Notes under the pieces: generated by a model
The model's database searches: none
Told to the model about the DNA's origin: nothing
What the model saw: only the letters and a program-made list of their open reading frames with translations
Part shown: in pieces, positions 11,901 through 22,916 of the stretch
Position numbering within the stretch: position 1 is the stretch's first letter
Layout of the letters: each line of letters begins with the position of its first letter
From: Mikania micrantha
Taxonomy: Eukaryota > Streptophyta > Magnoliopsida > Asterales > Asteraceae
DNA length: 64,000 nt
Assembly (NCBI GenBank): GCA_009363875.1
Contig: CM018691.1
Span: 1,116,001-1,180,000, forward strand
Direction: 5' to 3'
Position numbers and translations under genes: made by a program

Positions 11901-13491
11901 AGAGTTAATTAAGTGTAATAAGACTATATCTTATAATACTTAACCTTACAACTCAACACATATTACAAGAAGAACAGGGAACATGGAATGATAATCATGA
12001 TAATGTACTTTCATGATAACAACATCATTCACTCAATTAATTAACATAACCTAATAAGACTAGTTCTTATTTAACTTTGTTAATATCACGGAGAACATAT
12101 GACAATGAGAACAAGAGTACAAGTGAATACAATTACAATTAGTTACATTTGACCTGTTTGCATTATATGACTTCAATCATGTGCCAAATTGTACAAGTTG
12201 ATCATGTAAGTCCCTTTAATTCGCTGACCAGTTAGTTTGACGTGACTAAACCGACGATAGCATAGTGGTACCATAGGTTTGACAAACCTCTAGCTTGTAG
12301 GGCTAGTATGTTGATCATAACAATTCAATGGCCGGTAACGTATGACCGGTGACAGGGCGACCTCAAGTCAGGTTCTGGTAAGCGACACATGGTGATATTA
12401 ATCTACAGTGATAAGTAATTAATCCAGCGAAAACCCTATTGACTAGTAGGTTGAGAAGGTGATCTACTCTCATGTTACACTACCAGTAATAGATTTCGTT
12501 GAGGACAATAGACATACAAAGTGGTAGAGATAAATCGGATGCATTGAAATCTGATTACGTGAGGATTTCAATGGATTCCTTTTAGGCTCTATGCACTATG
12601 GTTCAAGGACAAGTTGCAAGGGGTTAACTCACACTCTTATTATTTAATAGAGTAACATCAGTTAACCCACCCCAAGTATAGAATAATACAAGGAACGGAT
12701 TTCATTAATCTAAATCCTTAACATCTGGAGGGTTATCAATACTATGAATTAATAATTAAACCCCAGACAATATATTATTCTATCATCAACACAATACCTG
12801 AATACACATCAAACATGATGAATAAACGGGTAATGGATATCTTTAGTTGTATCGCAAGTGGGGTAAACCTTGACTGAGTATGTGGTGGGATAGCATTTGG
12901 GCTTGACCCTTGCGTGATTCCCTATATATAAGCATGCTTGATCAGGTGATACACTACTTGTACATAATAACTAAAGAGAGGCCATTGGGTGGAACAGATG
13001 AAACAAGTATTACAAGTAACAAGTATGACAGTGTGGATGTGTGCATGATCAATTCAATGGTTTTCAATTTACTTATTTATGAACTCACCAACCTAGTGTT
13101 GACTTTGTTTAAATGCATGTTTCCTCAGGTGACGGACAGGTGTAGATACAATTGTGCAAGTGTTAAGCTAGTGGACTCTTAGAAGACCTAGCTTACTTTT
13201 GACTGCATACTTTTGATATGACAAAACAGTGAATCACTTTTGTATATCTTGTACAGTTCAAGATATAAACTCATCGATTCTTTTTGATTAGATTTACTTA
13301 GTTAAATTATGATGTACAATGTAATTTAACTTTGTAATTCTATTTCATGTCATGATTAGCATTTCTCATTTATATCTCATGTGCTATGTAAACAATCTGA
13401 TCATTTGATTGTCACTCAAAGATATCGCGCCCCGGGAACATTCCGCCCGACGGGAAAACACGATCCGTTCCCGCCGGCCCGGGGTGTGACA
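8935..13491 (+). repeat. Gypsy-1 3' LTR, complete (4557 bp)
   Basis: It starts with TGTAAC directly after the polypurine tract and ends with TGTGACA, giving the standard TG...CA termini. Nucleotides 9418-13491 match the left LTR. The first 483 bp (8935-9417) form the part of U3 that is off-window in the left copy. The TATA box is at 9717-9723. An LTR of this size is large for plant Gypsy elements, and about 3.7 kb of it lies downstream of the promoter. Confidence 0.95.
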
Positions 13492-13863
13492 GTGTTGGAG
13501 CCCTCATCTACCTGAGTAGAATCATGGCGATGGAGTCCTGAGCCTAGCTCCTGCGCCTCCACCACCAGATGTGGTTTCTTGGCACCCTGGATTCCCCTCA
13601 TTGAGAAGGGCCTCAAAGAAGTCCTCCCCAATGTTGGTTGCCGCAGATGAGGTCCTATTGCCTGTACCACTGTCCTGAAGAACTTGAGAAGGTTCATCAG
13701 TAGTGGCAGCCTCATCTGCATTGATCCCTTATTCACTCCTGGGATCAACCTCTGATGTGGTAGGCTTTGGGTCAGGGAACCTGGCTTGTAACTGTGTCAC
13801 CACTCTCATAAGTGTTTGGGAAGTGGGAGAGAGTGGTTCCTCCACAGCTACAGCAGAGGTCCC
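13492..13863 (-). pseudogene. Degenerate C-terminal tail of the Copia post-pol ORF
   Basis: After the stop at 13864-13866 the same minus-strand frame stays open for about 45 codons, with residues such as EEPLSPTSQTLMRVVTQ. Another frame then carries a protein-like stretch (TNIGEDFFEALLNEGNP) down to a stop near 13525. Stops and a frameshift therefore break a once longer protein, and Gypsy-1 begins at 13491. The low-complexity composition (Ser, Thr, Gly, Pro) matches the end of the ORF upstream. Confidence 0.5.
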
Positions 13864-15048
13864 TTAAGTCTGGGAAGTAGTATGGATGGGGGACATTTCT
13901 GGATGGTAAGAACCTGGAGACCTAGGAGACAGTCTCTGAGCTAGTGGAGTTGCTTCATTAGAAGCAGACTCAATGATTGGAGAATCCCTTTGGATATTCT
14001 CAGGTATGTATGGTGACATAATCTGAGGGCTATCAGGCTGGTTAGGGGCAGCCATAGATTCCAGAAGAAGAACCTGTGGAGTAACTATAGGTGTGGCCTT
14101 CACCTTAGGTGGAACTATGCCCATATCAGTTCTTTTCACCTTTTTCTTGCTGGGTTCAGAGAAAGGGGCCTGAACAGCTGTAGAGAGCTGTACAGGGGTT
14201 CGTTTGCGTTTGTATGTGATTTTTATAGGATGACCAACAAAAGTGGAAGGTGTGGGTTCAGCATCTGTGGGGTTAACAGAGCTGTCACCTTCAGGAGTAT
14301 GTGACTCCATAGATGGAAGAAGGGGAGTGAATTTCCCAGAGAACTGGGCACCCTTCTTCTTTAGCTGCACAAAAACCTTGGAAGAGACCAAGGGTATTTT
14401 ATATGTATTCCCAGTTAGAGAGAGGGAAATGCCCAACTCCTCATAGAAGATCTGTTGCAAAAACCTGGGGTACATACAAAATTTCTTTGGTGACGAAATA
14501 TTGTCAACCAAATTATTGAAAATAAAAGCAGAAAAGTTAAACAGTTTGTTGGAGACCAAACCGTGAATAGCCGAAGCTAAGTCAGACAGAACTTGATCCC
14601 AACCTCCTGTCTTATTGGAAAGACAATGTAGGAACAAATGTATGAGGCACTTGTAATTATAGGACACTCTACCCTTCAAATAGGTTGTTGTAGGGAGAGG
14701 ACCTTCGTACCCCATCGACTTAAAAGTCGATGCTACCTCACCCTTTGTGAATGAGACCTTTCCACTGGCATCATTGAGTTTGAGATGCCGACAGATGGTC
14801 TCCACATTGATAGAAATAGGATGAGCATCAATGGTGGCAGTAAGAGTCCGACCATTGGAAGAAGAAGAAACAGAACACGATGCCCAAAATTGTTGGTGAT
14901 GAGATTCATACACCAAGGGCTGAACAGTGAATGCAAAGGAATACCTGCTCTTCTGAAGAAACAAGATGATCGGAGCAAAGTCAGCATCATTGTCTGATGA
15001 CAATTCCGCTGGAAGGTTGTGAGCAGGTTTGAATGCAAGGAGAGCCAT
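13864..15048 (-). CDS. Copia post-pol ORF (extra third gene), 394 aa
   Basis: It lies downstream of RNase H in the position where SIRE/Maximus elements carry an extra, often called env-like, ORF. Residues 1-230 look globular, with hydrophobic and aromatic segments (LIHLFLHCLSNKTGGW near 135-150, CMYPRFLQQIF near 191-201). Residues 240-394 are rich in Pro, Ser and Thr and contain two basic clusters resembling nuclear localisation signals: YKRKRTP near 279 and SKKKVKR near 300. I see no signal peptide, no transmembrane segment and no retroviral envelope feature, so an envelope role is not supported. Resemblance to ORFs beside SIRE elements in Asteraceae is from recognition only. The ATG context is good (G at -3, G at +4) and a TATA box lies about 93 nt upstream. 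The frame is open although gag-pol of the same element is ruined. Its function is unknown. Confidence 0.7.
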   Translation of the reverse strand: MALLAFKPAHNLPAELSSDNDADFAPIILFLQKSRYSFAFTVQPLVYESHHQQFWASCSVSSSSNGRTLTATIDAHPISINVETICRHLKLNDASGKVSFTKGEVASTFKSMGYEGPLPTTTYLKGRVSYNYKCLIHLFLHCLSNKTGGWDQVLSDLASAIHGLVSNKLFNFSAFIFNNLVDNISSPKKFCMYPRFLQQIFYEELGISLSLTGNTYKIPLVSSKVFVQLKKKGAQFSGKFTPLLPSMESHTPEGDSSVNPTDAEPTPSTFVGHPIKITYKRKRTPVQLSTAVQAPFSEPSKKKVKRTDMGIVPPKVKATPIVTPQVLLLESMAAPNQPDSPQIMSPYIPENIQRDSPIIESASNEATPLAQRLSPRSPGSYHPEMSPIHTTSQT

Positions 15049-15140
15049 TTCAATCGGTGGTTTTTAGGTTACGATTTGAGAGAAAGGTGAAAATCAATTT
15101 TGAAGTTAAACGGTGAGAGAAGATGAATGAGCGGGAGACC

Positions 15141-15147
15141 TTTTATA
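15141..15147 (-). promoter_or_regulatory. TATA box of the Copia post-pol ORF
   Basis: On the minus strand GGTATAAAAGG is followed by a C/T-rich leader (CATTCATCTTCTCTC) and then, 93 nt from the TATA box, by the ATG of the post-pol ORF. A start site about 30 bp downstream would leave a 5' leader of roughly 60 nt. The arrangement is that of an ordinary plant core promoter placed inside the element. Confidence 0.55.
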
Positions 15148-15204
15148 CCTTAGGATTTCAGCATTTAATATATAGACACATTAAATTTGAGATCCGGTTG
15201 TCAG

Positions 15205-15690
15205 AAAAAGGTCTTCCGATGACAGCTGGTTTCACAATAAATGTATGAATATTCGCTAAGGGCTGAGTTGCTTCCGAAGATGTGGCTCTCGGAAGGAGTT
15301 TAAGAGACCAAAAAGTTTTCAGAAGAGATTTGCTTCCGAAGTATAAAATTTATACTGTCGGAAGCACTGCTTCTGAAGTATCAGAAGCAATGGTTAGGAA
15401 GTATAAAGTTAATACATCGGAAGCAATTTGTGCATCGGAAGCAAATTGTGCTTAGGAAGCAATTTTTATGCTTCGGAAGATACTTTCTTCTGAAGAGTAC
15501 CTTCAGAAGATTAAGCTTCCAAAATTAATGTATCGGAAGAGTATTACTTCAGAAGGTAATTTAACTTTTGAAGTGTGAGAACTTCCGACTGAGGAAGAAA
15601 TAATGCTTCCGAAGACTTAACCTATCTTCTGCTGAGTAGTTACTCATCAGAAGATAAGTTAAGTTTATCTTCCGAAGAATTATTTATTCC
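15205..15690. repeat. Spacer full of CTTCCGAAG / CTTCGGAAG words
   Basis: Five exact copies of CTTCCGAAG or its reverse complement lie at about 15271, 15333, 15471, 15606 and 15669, with about a dozen copies carrying one or two changes between them. The block fills the untranslated gap between RNase H and the post-pol ORF. The same word recurs in the Copia gag-pol linker (33520-33740) and in the Copia LTR U3 (36686-36887). Confidence 0.7.
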
Positions 15691-15702
15691 TTATCATTTC
15701 AT

Positions 15703-16118
15703 TTACTCAAAGTTAATCATTTCAATGGATGTTATTAAGTACCTGAATCTTCCTTCATCAAATGCTTTGGTGAAGAGATCAGCCAGATTGTTTTCTGTAT
15801 CAACTTTGACTAGATGAATTAACCTTTTCTCAGCACAATCTCTGATGAAGTGATATCTTATGTCAATGTGCTTTGTCTTGGAATGTTTGACAGGATTGTT
15901 GGTGATGGAGATTGCACTTGAGTTGTCTATCTGAATAGGTGTGTTGAACAGATCTATTCCATAATCTTTCATCTGATTTTGAATCCAGATAACTTGTGCA
16001 CAGCAGCTAGAAGCAGCTATGTATTCTGCCTCTGCGTTAGAGGTAGATACACATGACTGTTTCTTGCATTGCTAAGACACAATCCTGGGTCCAAGGAATT
16101 GACATCCTCCTGATGTTG
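15703..16118 (-). pseudogene. Copia RNase H, C-terminal part
   Basis: This is the end of Copia Pol: residues resembling the standard RNase H end, such as CVSTSNAEAEYIAA, then DNSSAISITNNP and HSKTKHIDIRYHFIR, ending at a TAA at 15703. RNase H would degrade RNA in the RNA-DNA hybrid. A stop at about 16070 replaces a Trp codon (TGG to TAG) between SGGCQFLGPRIVS and QCKKQSC. A solo LTR inserted at 16118/19044 separates it from its N-terminal half, and the join reads in frame when the LTR and one TSD are removed. Confidence 0.85.
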
Positions 16119-16443
16119 TGTGACACCCCGTAATTTCCAGGTCAGCTTGTTATTTATTTAAATGTTTATTTTAATGCTTTATGTACACATGGCACGACAG
16201 TACGAACACTGACACGTGATGAGATAATTCGTGGAATTATCGGCAAACAGCACACACGTGTCAAAACACACGAACGTTGGTGAACGTCTAGCACATTGTG
16301 TAACACAACACTCGAAACCTCACGAAACACTCACACATTGAACTTGGAAGTTCAAACGAGACCAAACGATAGTTCGTAAACGTGAAAACGGTGACGAACG
16401 GATCAAACCAATTAAGATAGGCTTATTGGGCTCTCCAGGGACC

Positions 16444-16573
16444 CATTGCGGTACGCGGTGCGCGACCTACATCGCGGGGGTTTGACTCCCGAAATCCGCC
16501 ACGGTACGCGGAGAGGATTTGGAGGCCTCATCGCGGTACGCGAAGATGCCCAGTCGACAAAATCTTTATAAAA
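16444..16573 (+). promoter_or_regulatory. Dyad repeats plus TATA box in the solo LTR
   Basis: Copies of the CGCGGTACGCG-type dyad lie near 16447-16457, 16500-16510 and 16530-16542 (ATCGCGGTACGCGAAGAT). TTTATAAAA at 16565-16573 follows the last copy by about 20 bp. The same order and spacing occur in the Gypsy-2 LTRs and in the solo LTR at 37333. Confidence 0.6.
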
Positions 16574-17929
16574 CCAAGATGAAATCATTTCAAGCCACCC
16601 CTACACACTCCTTCCGAGTTCTAGGGCCATAATTCGGTTCTATCTTCTTCAATCCACCTGCAAACTCCTTGAGAAGCCATTGTTGCAAGCTTAAAAGCCA
16701 TTTGAAGACTTGAGAGATTGAAGGAAGCTCCCTAGAACCCTTTCCAACAACATCACCATCTCGTTGCTGCTTGAACCTTGCTGTCCAGGGGAACCAGAGG
16801 TTGTAAGATCATCATCTCAGGGATCTCAAAGCTTTAGAAGGTAGTACAATCACTCTTGGTAGCTTAATATCACTATTACACACACATGCATGTGTAAATC
16901 TCACATGCAAGCACCTATAGTGCACATGCACGAGGTTAGGATCTGGGTTTGATGATTTAGATGGATTTCTTGATGATCTATGATGATATTTTAGTGATTT
17001 ATGATGATCTATAATATTGGGTGTTGATAAAAATCATGATTTGTATAGAAAGTATTGAATGATTGCCATGCATGTATGATCCATGAGTGTTGGGACGATT
17101 TTGGATGTTTATAGATGTTTATTGTTGATATTAGGAGATGATTCCATGGTTAGATTGGATTGAAATGGTTAAAAGGATGATTTTTGACAAACTTTCTAAT
17201 AATAGAAACTTTTTGTTTGAAAAATGGTGTAATGGCTAAGATGATGAACATGCATGTATCTTGATATGTTGTAGGGATGATATTATGATGATTAGAATAC
17301 TTGAAATATGATTTTGATAATGTTTATGGTCATTTTTGGCATAGTTACTATATTTAGTAACCTTTTGAGCCAAAGTATTGGTAGATGATGAATTTGGTTA
17401 TGTTGACATGACTAAATGATGTTAGATTTGTTATTATAATGATTTGTGACATAAGAATGGTTTAGGAATGCTTAAATAGTCATTTTTATGCTAAAACTAC
17501 AAAGTTACTATTTTTAGTAACTTTACTTTCTTTTCAAAAACCGATTGGTAAACATGTTGTGTGATTCGAGCATGCTAGATGACTTATTATGTTGTAATAT
17601 GATGATTAGATGCTAAGTTAGATGGTTTCCGATATCACGTATGTTAAAAATGGAAACCTTCCATTTTAGGAAACTTTTGTGTGCTAACATGTTATAAACG
17701 ACTTATGTGAATCCGTATGATGATGTGCTATGTGTTAACATGATCACGTAGGACTAATGAGCATGCTAGAACTATAAAATCAAAATGCTTTGTGAACTTT
17801 CCAAAAATGGAAACTTACTATAAATAGTAAGTTGCCCATAGGCGCGACTTGCGCGTTTTGCACACGACAAGTACTTACACATTTGCTACACGATTCACAA
17901 CCGTCACACAGTTCACCAACGGGTTGTTG

Positions 17930-18065
17930 ACTTGACACGGTCAACTTTGGTCAACTCTAGTCAAACACGGTCATTGTGGACCAACACGGTCAAACATGGT
18001 CAAACACGGTCAATGTGGACCAACACGAGCAAACACGGTCATTGTGGACTGACACGGACAAACAT
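17930..18065. repeat. GGTCAA / TTGACC-rich degenerate repeat in the solo LTR
   Basis: Words such as CACGGTCAA, TGGTCAAC and CGGTCATTGTGGACC are repeated with little spacing. GGTCAA is the reverse of TTGACC, the W-box core recognised by WRKY factors (established knowledge). A shorter version is in the Gypsy-2 LTRs at 22860-22916 and 31150-31206. The block is about 1.4 kb downstream of the TATA box. Confidence 0.45.
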
Positions 18066-19043
18066 GAACAACCGAAGGTTGTTGGACACAAACACGAGCA
18101 TTAAACACGAACACTAGCACGGTCACTTACACAAACTCACGAAACGGTATACGATATAGGTTGCCGGTGACCGACTACATTACTTGACGCTTCAGGAGCT
18201 TACGCTTACATTCGATTCATTTCACTAAGGTGAGTTTACGGCCCATCTTTACTCTTTTTCAAACGCTTTTAAATAGGGGGAGAATACTAGTTGCATCGAG
18301 TCAAACATTTATTACTATACAAACATTTTTGTGTATGCTGGTTTATTGGACAAACATTAAGTGTTGAACTCGTATTAAGCCCTCACAAAGTCTTACCGTT
18401 AATGTACAAACAACGTGGTAGATTTGGATGGATCCATTAGGGAATGACTAACCCCACGGGGCACTATGTTGACTGGATGTCATAACCCGTGCAAACTCTG
18501 ACCTAACTTGCTATGTATACGAGACATAGCGGAGGCAAGGACAAACAAGTCTACTTCGGTAGTGACAAACTGACACTTGGAGCCTAGGGCTCGGTACTAA
18601 CATTTGATAAATAGCATGACACACTTTCTTACTATATGTATATCAAAACCTGTGAACTCACCAACCATTGTGTTGACACTTTTTCAAACTTGTATTCTCA
18701 GGTAACTAACTGCTATGGAATAGGATGCACATTAAGGAACGAGCGATAGGGATCTACATGCATTCTGTTGTGTTATTTTGAAAACAATATTATTCTTGTT
18801 ATGTACTTCAAAACAATGTAGTGTCTGACAACTATTTATTTTCCGCTGCATATGTCAAACAAGTTATTTTCCGCTGCTTAACTTATTATATTATTTTCCG
18901 CTGCAAACTGTTTTATTGCTTGTATGTCAAACATCGTGATTGTAAACGCATATAGAGGTGTTCTATATGACCTTGAGTTGTGATTCTGGCCACGTCACAC
19001 CCACGTGGACTGACACCACGTGTGGGAATTTGGGGGTGTGACA

Positions 19044-20299
19044 TGTTGATTTCTTGTTGATGTTGCAACCTCCATAATCACTGTCAGTGTGATCCATGAA
19101 CTGAAAATCTTCATTTCTAGGATACCATAATCCTAGGCTTGGTGCTCCTTTGAGATATCTAAAAATTCTTTTCACAGCCAGCATATGTGAGACTTTGGGA
19201 TTGGCCTGAAATCTTGCACACACACAAGTTGCAAACATGATATCTGGCATGCTTGCTGTGAGATACATCAAAGAGCCTATCATTGCCCTATACTGGTGTT
19301 GATCGACATCCTCCCCCTCAAGATCAGGGCTAAGAGATGTTGTCTTGGACATAGGAGTTCCCAGTGCTTTGCAATCAGACAGCTTGAATCTTTCAAGAAT
19401 GTCATTGACATATTTTGATTGATTAATAAAAATCCCTGTAGGAGTTTGTTTCACCTGTAATCCAAGAAAGAAGGTGAGTTCTCCCATTGAACTCATTTCA
19501 AACTTGGATTTCATCAGTGATTCAAAGTCCTTGCAGAGAATACATTAGTTGAACCAAAGATAATATCATCAACATAGATTTGTACTAGCATGATATGTTG
19601 ATTGGACTTCTTGAAAAAGAGAGTTCTATCAATTGTTCCTCTCTTGAAATTGTTAGACAATAGAAAGGAAGACAAAGTTTCGTACCATTTTCTGGGAGCT
19701 TGATGCAGCCCATAGAGAGCTTTATCAAGCTTACAGACATGATCAGGAAACTTTGGATCTTCAAATCCTGGAGGTTGACACACATAAACTTCCTCATCAA
19801 TCTTTCCATAGAGAAAGACACTTTTTACATCCATTTGAAACACTTTGAAGTTCTTGGCAGCTGCAAATGCTAAGAAGATTCTGATGGCTTCAATTCTTGC
19901 AACTGGAGCAAAAACTTCATCAAAGTCTATGCCTTCCTCCTGAGTATATCCCTAAACAACCAGTCTTGCTTTGTTTTTTATGACAACACCTTTGTCATCT
20001 TTCTTGTTTCTGAACACCCATTTGGTTCCAATTGCATACTTACCTTCAGGTAAACGACAGATATTCCATACTCCTTGTCTTTCAAATTGAAGAAACTCCT
20101 CCTGCATGGCTTCTACCCAACTGTTGTCTTTCAATGCCTCAGCAACCTTCTTTGGTTCTATTTGGGATAGAAAGCATGAGAACAAACAAATGTTTGCTTC
20201 GTGCATAGAGTTTCTAGTTCTTACTCCTTCTTCAACATTTCCAATAATGTTCTCAACTGGATGAGTGTTGTGAATTCGAGTTCTTGGGACCACATCCAA
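19044..20299 (-). pseudogene. Copia reverse transcriptase and start of RNase H
   Basis: The minus strand encodes the Copia RT: the entry region SWVEAMQEEFLQFERQGVW and IGTKWVFRNKKDDKG, then FQMDVKSVFLYGKI, LDKALYGLHQAPRKWYE, and the catalytic motif YVDDIIFGSTN near 19545-19590. The RNase H start (LMYLTASMPDIMFA, VKRIFRYLKGA, DHTDSDYGGCNINKKST) runs into the solo LTR. Lesions visible are a stop near 20297, a stop at 19952 between KARLVV and GYTQEEG, and a one-base frameshift just after the YVDD region at about 19525. The enzyme would copy the element RNA; this copy cannot. Confidence 0.88.
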
Positions 20300-21909
20300 T
20301 TAAGAAGACTCATCCAGATTGATTGACTCAAGGTTAGGAAGGACTACCACAAGCTGAATTTCTGGCATATCTTGTGGATTCTGAATTTGGACTGTGGTGG
20401 GTTGGTTATCTCTGGGAAAAGTAGTTTCCAGAGTGTTTGCCTCTGCTGATGGACTTCCTACTTCTTCTTGATGTTGTAAACCAGAAGTAGATTCAATTGA
20501 AGGACCTACCTGAGATGTGTTAATTGTCTCAGGCTGTGACACACCATTTTGTGCTGAAGAGGATTCTGCCAAGATTTGTCTTGAAGGTATTGGCAGTTCA
20601 ACATGAAAGTCATCTTCTCTTGTGCATTTGGAGGTATCTGTGGTAGCTGACTGTGAAACTGGAACATACTCTTTCACCAGATTAAATACAGATGTAAAGC
20701 TATCAAGATCAAATAACCAATCAGGGCCTGTTCCAGGTTTATTGAGAGTATGTTCATTGAACTGAACATTTGCAGACTCTTCAATGATTCTGGAAGCTTT
20801 GATGTATACTCTATAAGCCTTAGCATGTGAAGAGTACCCAACAAAGTAGCCCTCTGCTGATTTCTCAGCAAACTTGGCTAAATGATCTTTAGTATTCAAG
20901 ATGAAGCATTGACATCCAAATGGTTTGAGAAACCCAATAAATGGTTTTCTCTTGTGCCAAATTTCATAAGGAGTCATACCATGTGTCTTGACTACCAATA
21001 GTCTATTTTGGACATAACAGGCAGTGTTGACTGCTTCTGCCCAAAAAGTTATTAGAAGTTTGGCATCAGACAACATGGTCCTTGCAGCCTCAATTAGTGT
21101 CCTATTCCTTCTCTCAGCAACACCATTTTGTTGTGGAGTCCTAGGAGCACTAAATTGTCTTGTTATACCTTTAGATTCACAAAATGAATTTAAAACATAA
21201 TTTTTGAATTCTGTTCCTTGATCTGACCTAATTATTTTTACATGGTGGTCACTTTCATTCTCCACCCTAAGTATAAATGACTTTAGGATCTCAGCAGTTT
21301 CATCCTTGGTATTTAAGAAAAATACCCAGGTATACCGAGAGAAATCATCAGTGATCACCAAGCAATATGATTTTCTACCAAGACTTTTTACACTTGTGGG
21401 GCCAAACAAGTCCATATGAAGTAGATGCAGGACTGTTGTTAAAGAATTTATCTCTTTGGCATGATGAGATGACTTGTGTTGCTTACCTTTTAGGCATGCA
21501 ACACATTTATCAACACATATGAATTCCTTTGTTGGTAAACCAGTTACTAAGTTGTTTTTGACAAGTTTATTCATATTTTTGAGATTTACATGACAAAGTC
21601 TTCTATGCCAAAGAGATGATTCATCAAGTGAAGCTTTTGAGACAAAGCAGCTTATGGTACTGAGTGGTGTAGTTGTACTCATGTCAAGCATGTACGTGTT
21701 ATTTCTTCTTGGAGCCCTGAGCAGAACTTGATCATTTGGAATAGCAAATCCTGGCTTTAAAACAATGCATTCATGCTCAGTAAACAACATGTTATGCCTT
21801 TGATCACACACATGTGATACACTCAGTAAATTGTAGTTAAGTTCTTTAACAAAGTTCACATTTTCAAAACTTACACGCCCATTTGAAATAGATCCTCTGC
21901 CTATGATAT
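20300..21909 (-). pseudogene. Copia integrase region
   Basis: Open on the minus strand from the Gypsy-2 junction to a stop at 20300. After the protease C-terminus (YNLLSVSHVCDQ), it shows the zinc-binding module (WHRRLCHVN ... CVDKCVACLKGK), the D,D-35-E core (LLHMDLFGPTSV; IIRSDQGTEFKN; PQQNGVAERRNRTLIE) and the C-terminal GYFVGYSSHAKAYRVY region, then a Ser/Thr-rich linker to RT. All three catalytic residues are present. The apparent N-terminal residues before 21910 come from the inserted Gypsy-2 LTR and are not Copia. The frame continues at 33163 once one copy of GATAT is removed. Confidence 0.9.
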
Positions 21910-22859
21910 TGTCACACCCCCAAATTCCCACTCGTGGTGTTAGTCCACGTGGGTGTGACGTGGCCAGGATCACAGCTCATGGTCATATAGAACGACTCTA
22001 TATGAGTTACACAAACAAACACTTTTGTAAAAACAACACAGGTTTAATATATAAACAGCGGAAATGCAAATGTTAATCAGCGGAAGTATAAATTGTTGCA
22101 GCGGATAATAAAGTGTATCAGACACTACATTGTTTAAATTGTTTCAAATCAATCAATGCAAACAAAAGCCTAGGACAAGAGTCTATATGCAAGTCAGACT
22201 CCTTAATGTATCCTTGTGCGCATCCTAGCTTGCAGTCCACTAGTTACCTGAGAATACATGCGAAAAAGTGTCAACTATAAAGTTGGTGAGTTCACAGGTT
22301 TAAGTATTTGAAAGCAGTAAAACAGTCATATATACTGAGTATGTTAAATAGTTTTGTTGGATCTACGATCCGTAGAGTGTGTCATGTCATCTTACCGAAA
22401 CTCGACTGTTCCCATTTGCCTCTGCGGGTCATCGCTGAACCCGACATCAACATCGATATTACACTCGTTATGACCGCCAGTCAACGTTGTTGCCGAGTGG
22501 GGCTAGTCAAACCCAGTAGTACTACGTAATAACGACTCGTTTGTACACAACTAACGGTAAGGGTAGAGAGGACTTGATGCGATAATAGTACACTCAAAAT
22601 AGTTTTGTGACATACCAGTCATATATCTAAAGCAGTTGCATAGCATTCTCACCCCAAAGATTAGTAAAGCAGTTAATGAGTAAAAGTGGGGCTGTAAACT
22701 CACCTGAGTTTGAGTAGCTTGTGTTCTTACGAGAACAGTGTAGCTCACCGGCTAGTAGTTACCTATATCACATAGGCGTTATAAGTTTGCGATCATATTT
22801 GTGTTGGTCTCACAGGACCGTATTCGTGTCTTAACAACTCCTGGTTGTTATGTGGGTCG

Positions 22860-22916
22860 CGTTGACCGTTGTTGACCGTGTTGGTCGTGTTGACCGTGTT
22901 TGACCTAACGACCCGT
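22860..22916 (-). promoter_or_regulatory. TTGACC (W-box-like) cluster
   Basis: Four TTGACC words and one TTGGTC occur in under 60 bp, separated by GT-rich spacers. TTGACC is the W-box core. The block is repeated at 31150-31206. It lies in the transcribed part of the LTR, so an RNA-level or simple-repeat origin is also possible. Confidence 0.4.

Larger units (their letters stand above)
1..13491 (+). mobile_element. Gypsy-1: chromovirus LTR retrotransposon, Tekay/Del-like
   Basis: A nearly complete Ty3/Gypsy element. Direct repeats of about 4.1 kb (1-4073 against 9418-13491) flank an internal region of 4861 bp that has a tRNA-Met type primer site, a gag-pol coding region and a purine tract. 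Domain order is gag, protease, RT, RNase H, integrase, then a chromodomain-like tail, which defines a chromovirus; the very long LTRs suggest the Tekay/Del lineage (inference). The first 483 bp of the left LTR lie outside the window, so the target duplication cannot be checked; the 5 bp after the right LTR are GTGTT. The element sits beside the degenerate end of the Copia post-pol ORF and so appears to have inserted into that older element. Confidence 0.93.
16114..19048 (+). mobile_element. Solo LTR of the Gypsy-2 family (16119-19043), TSD TGTTG
   Basis: A 2925-bp unit starts TGTGACACC, ends GGTGTGACA, and is bounded by the direct repeat TGTTG (16114-16118 and 19044-19048). Its ends and many internal blocks match the Gypsy-2 LTRs: the AGTAAC tracts, a TTGAC-rich block, the CTCAGGTAAC region and the ACGTGG end. 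It has no internal domain, so it is a solo LTR left by LTR-LTR recombination. Orientation is plus, from its TATA box at 16566. It interrupts the Copia RNase H. Confidence 0.92.

Noticed and set aside
13864..15048. Retroviral-type envelope protein
   Set aside because: No signal peptide, membrane anchor or cleavage site is visible; basic NLS-like clusters point elsewhere.
15205..15690. Heat-shock elements
   Set aside because: TTC and GAA in CTTCCGAAG are one base apart, whereas the heat-shock element needs two.
17932..18117. Thr/Asn-rich ORF in the solo LTR
   Set aside because: A product of the GGTCAA/ACACGG degenerate repeat.
22308..22748. Small ORFs in the Gypsy-2 LTR, repeated at 30598-31038
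   Set aside because: LTR-internal, no family; also seen partly in the solo LTR at 37333 in the other orientation (39554-39772) with changes not typical of coding selection.
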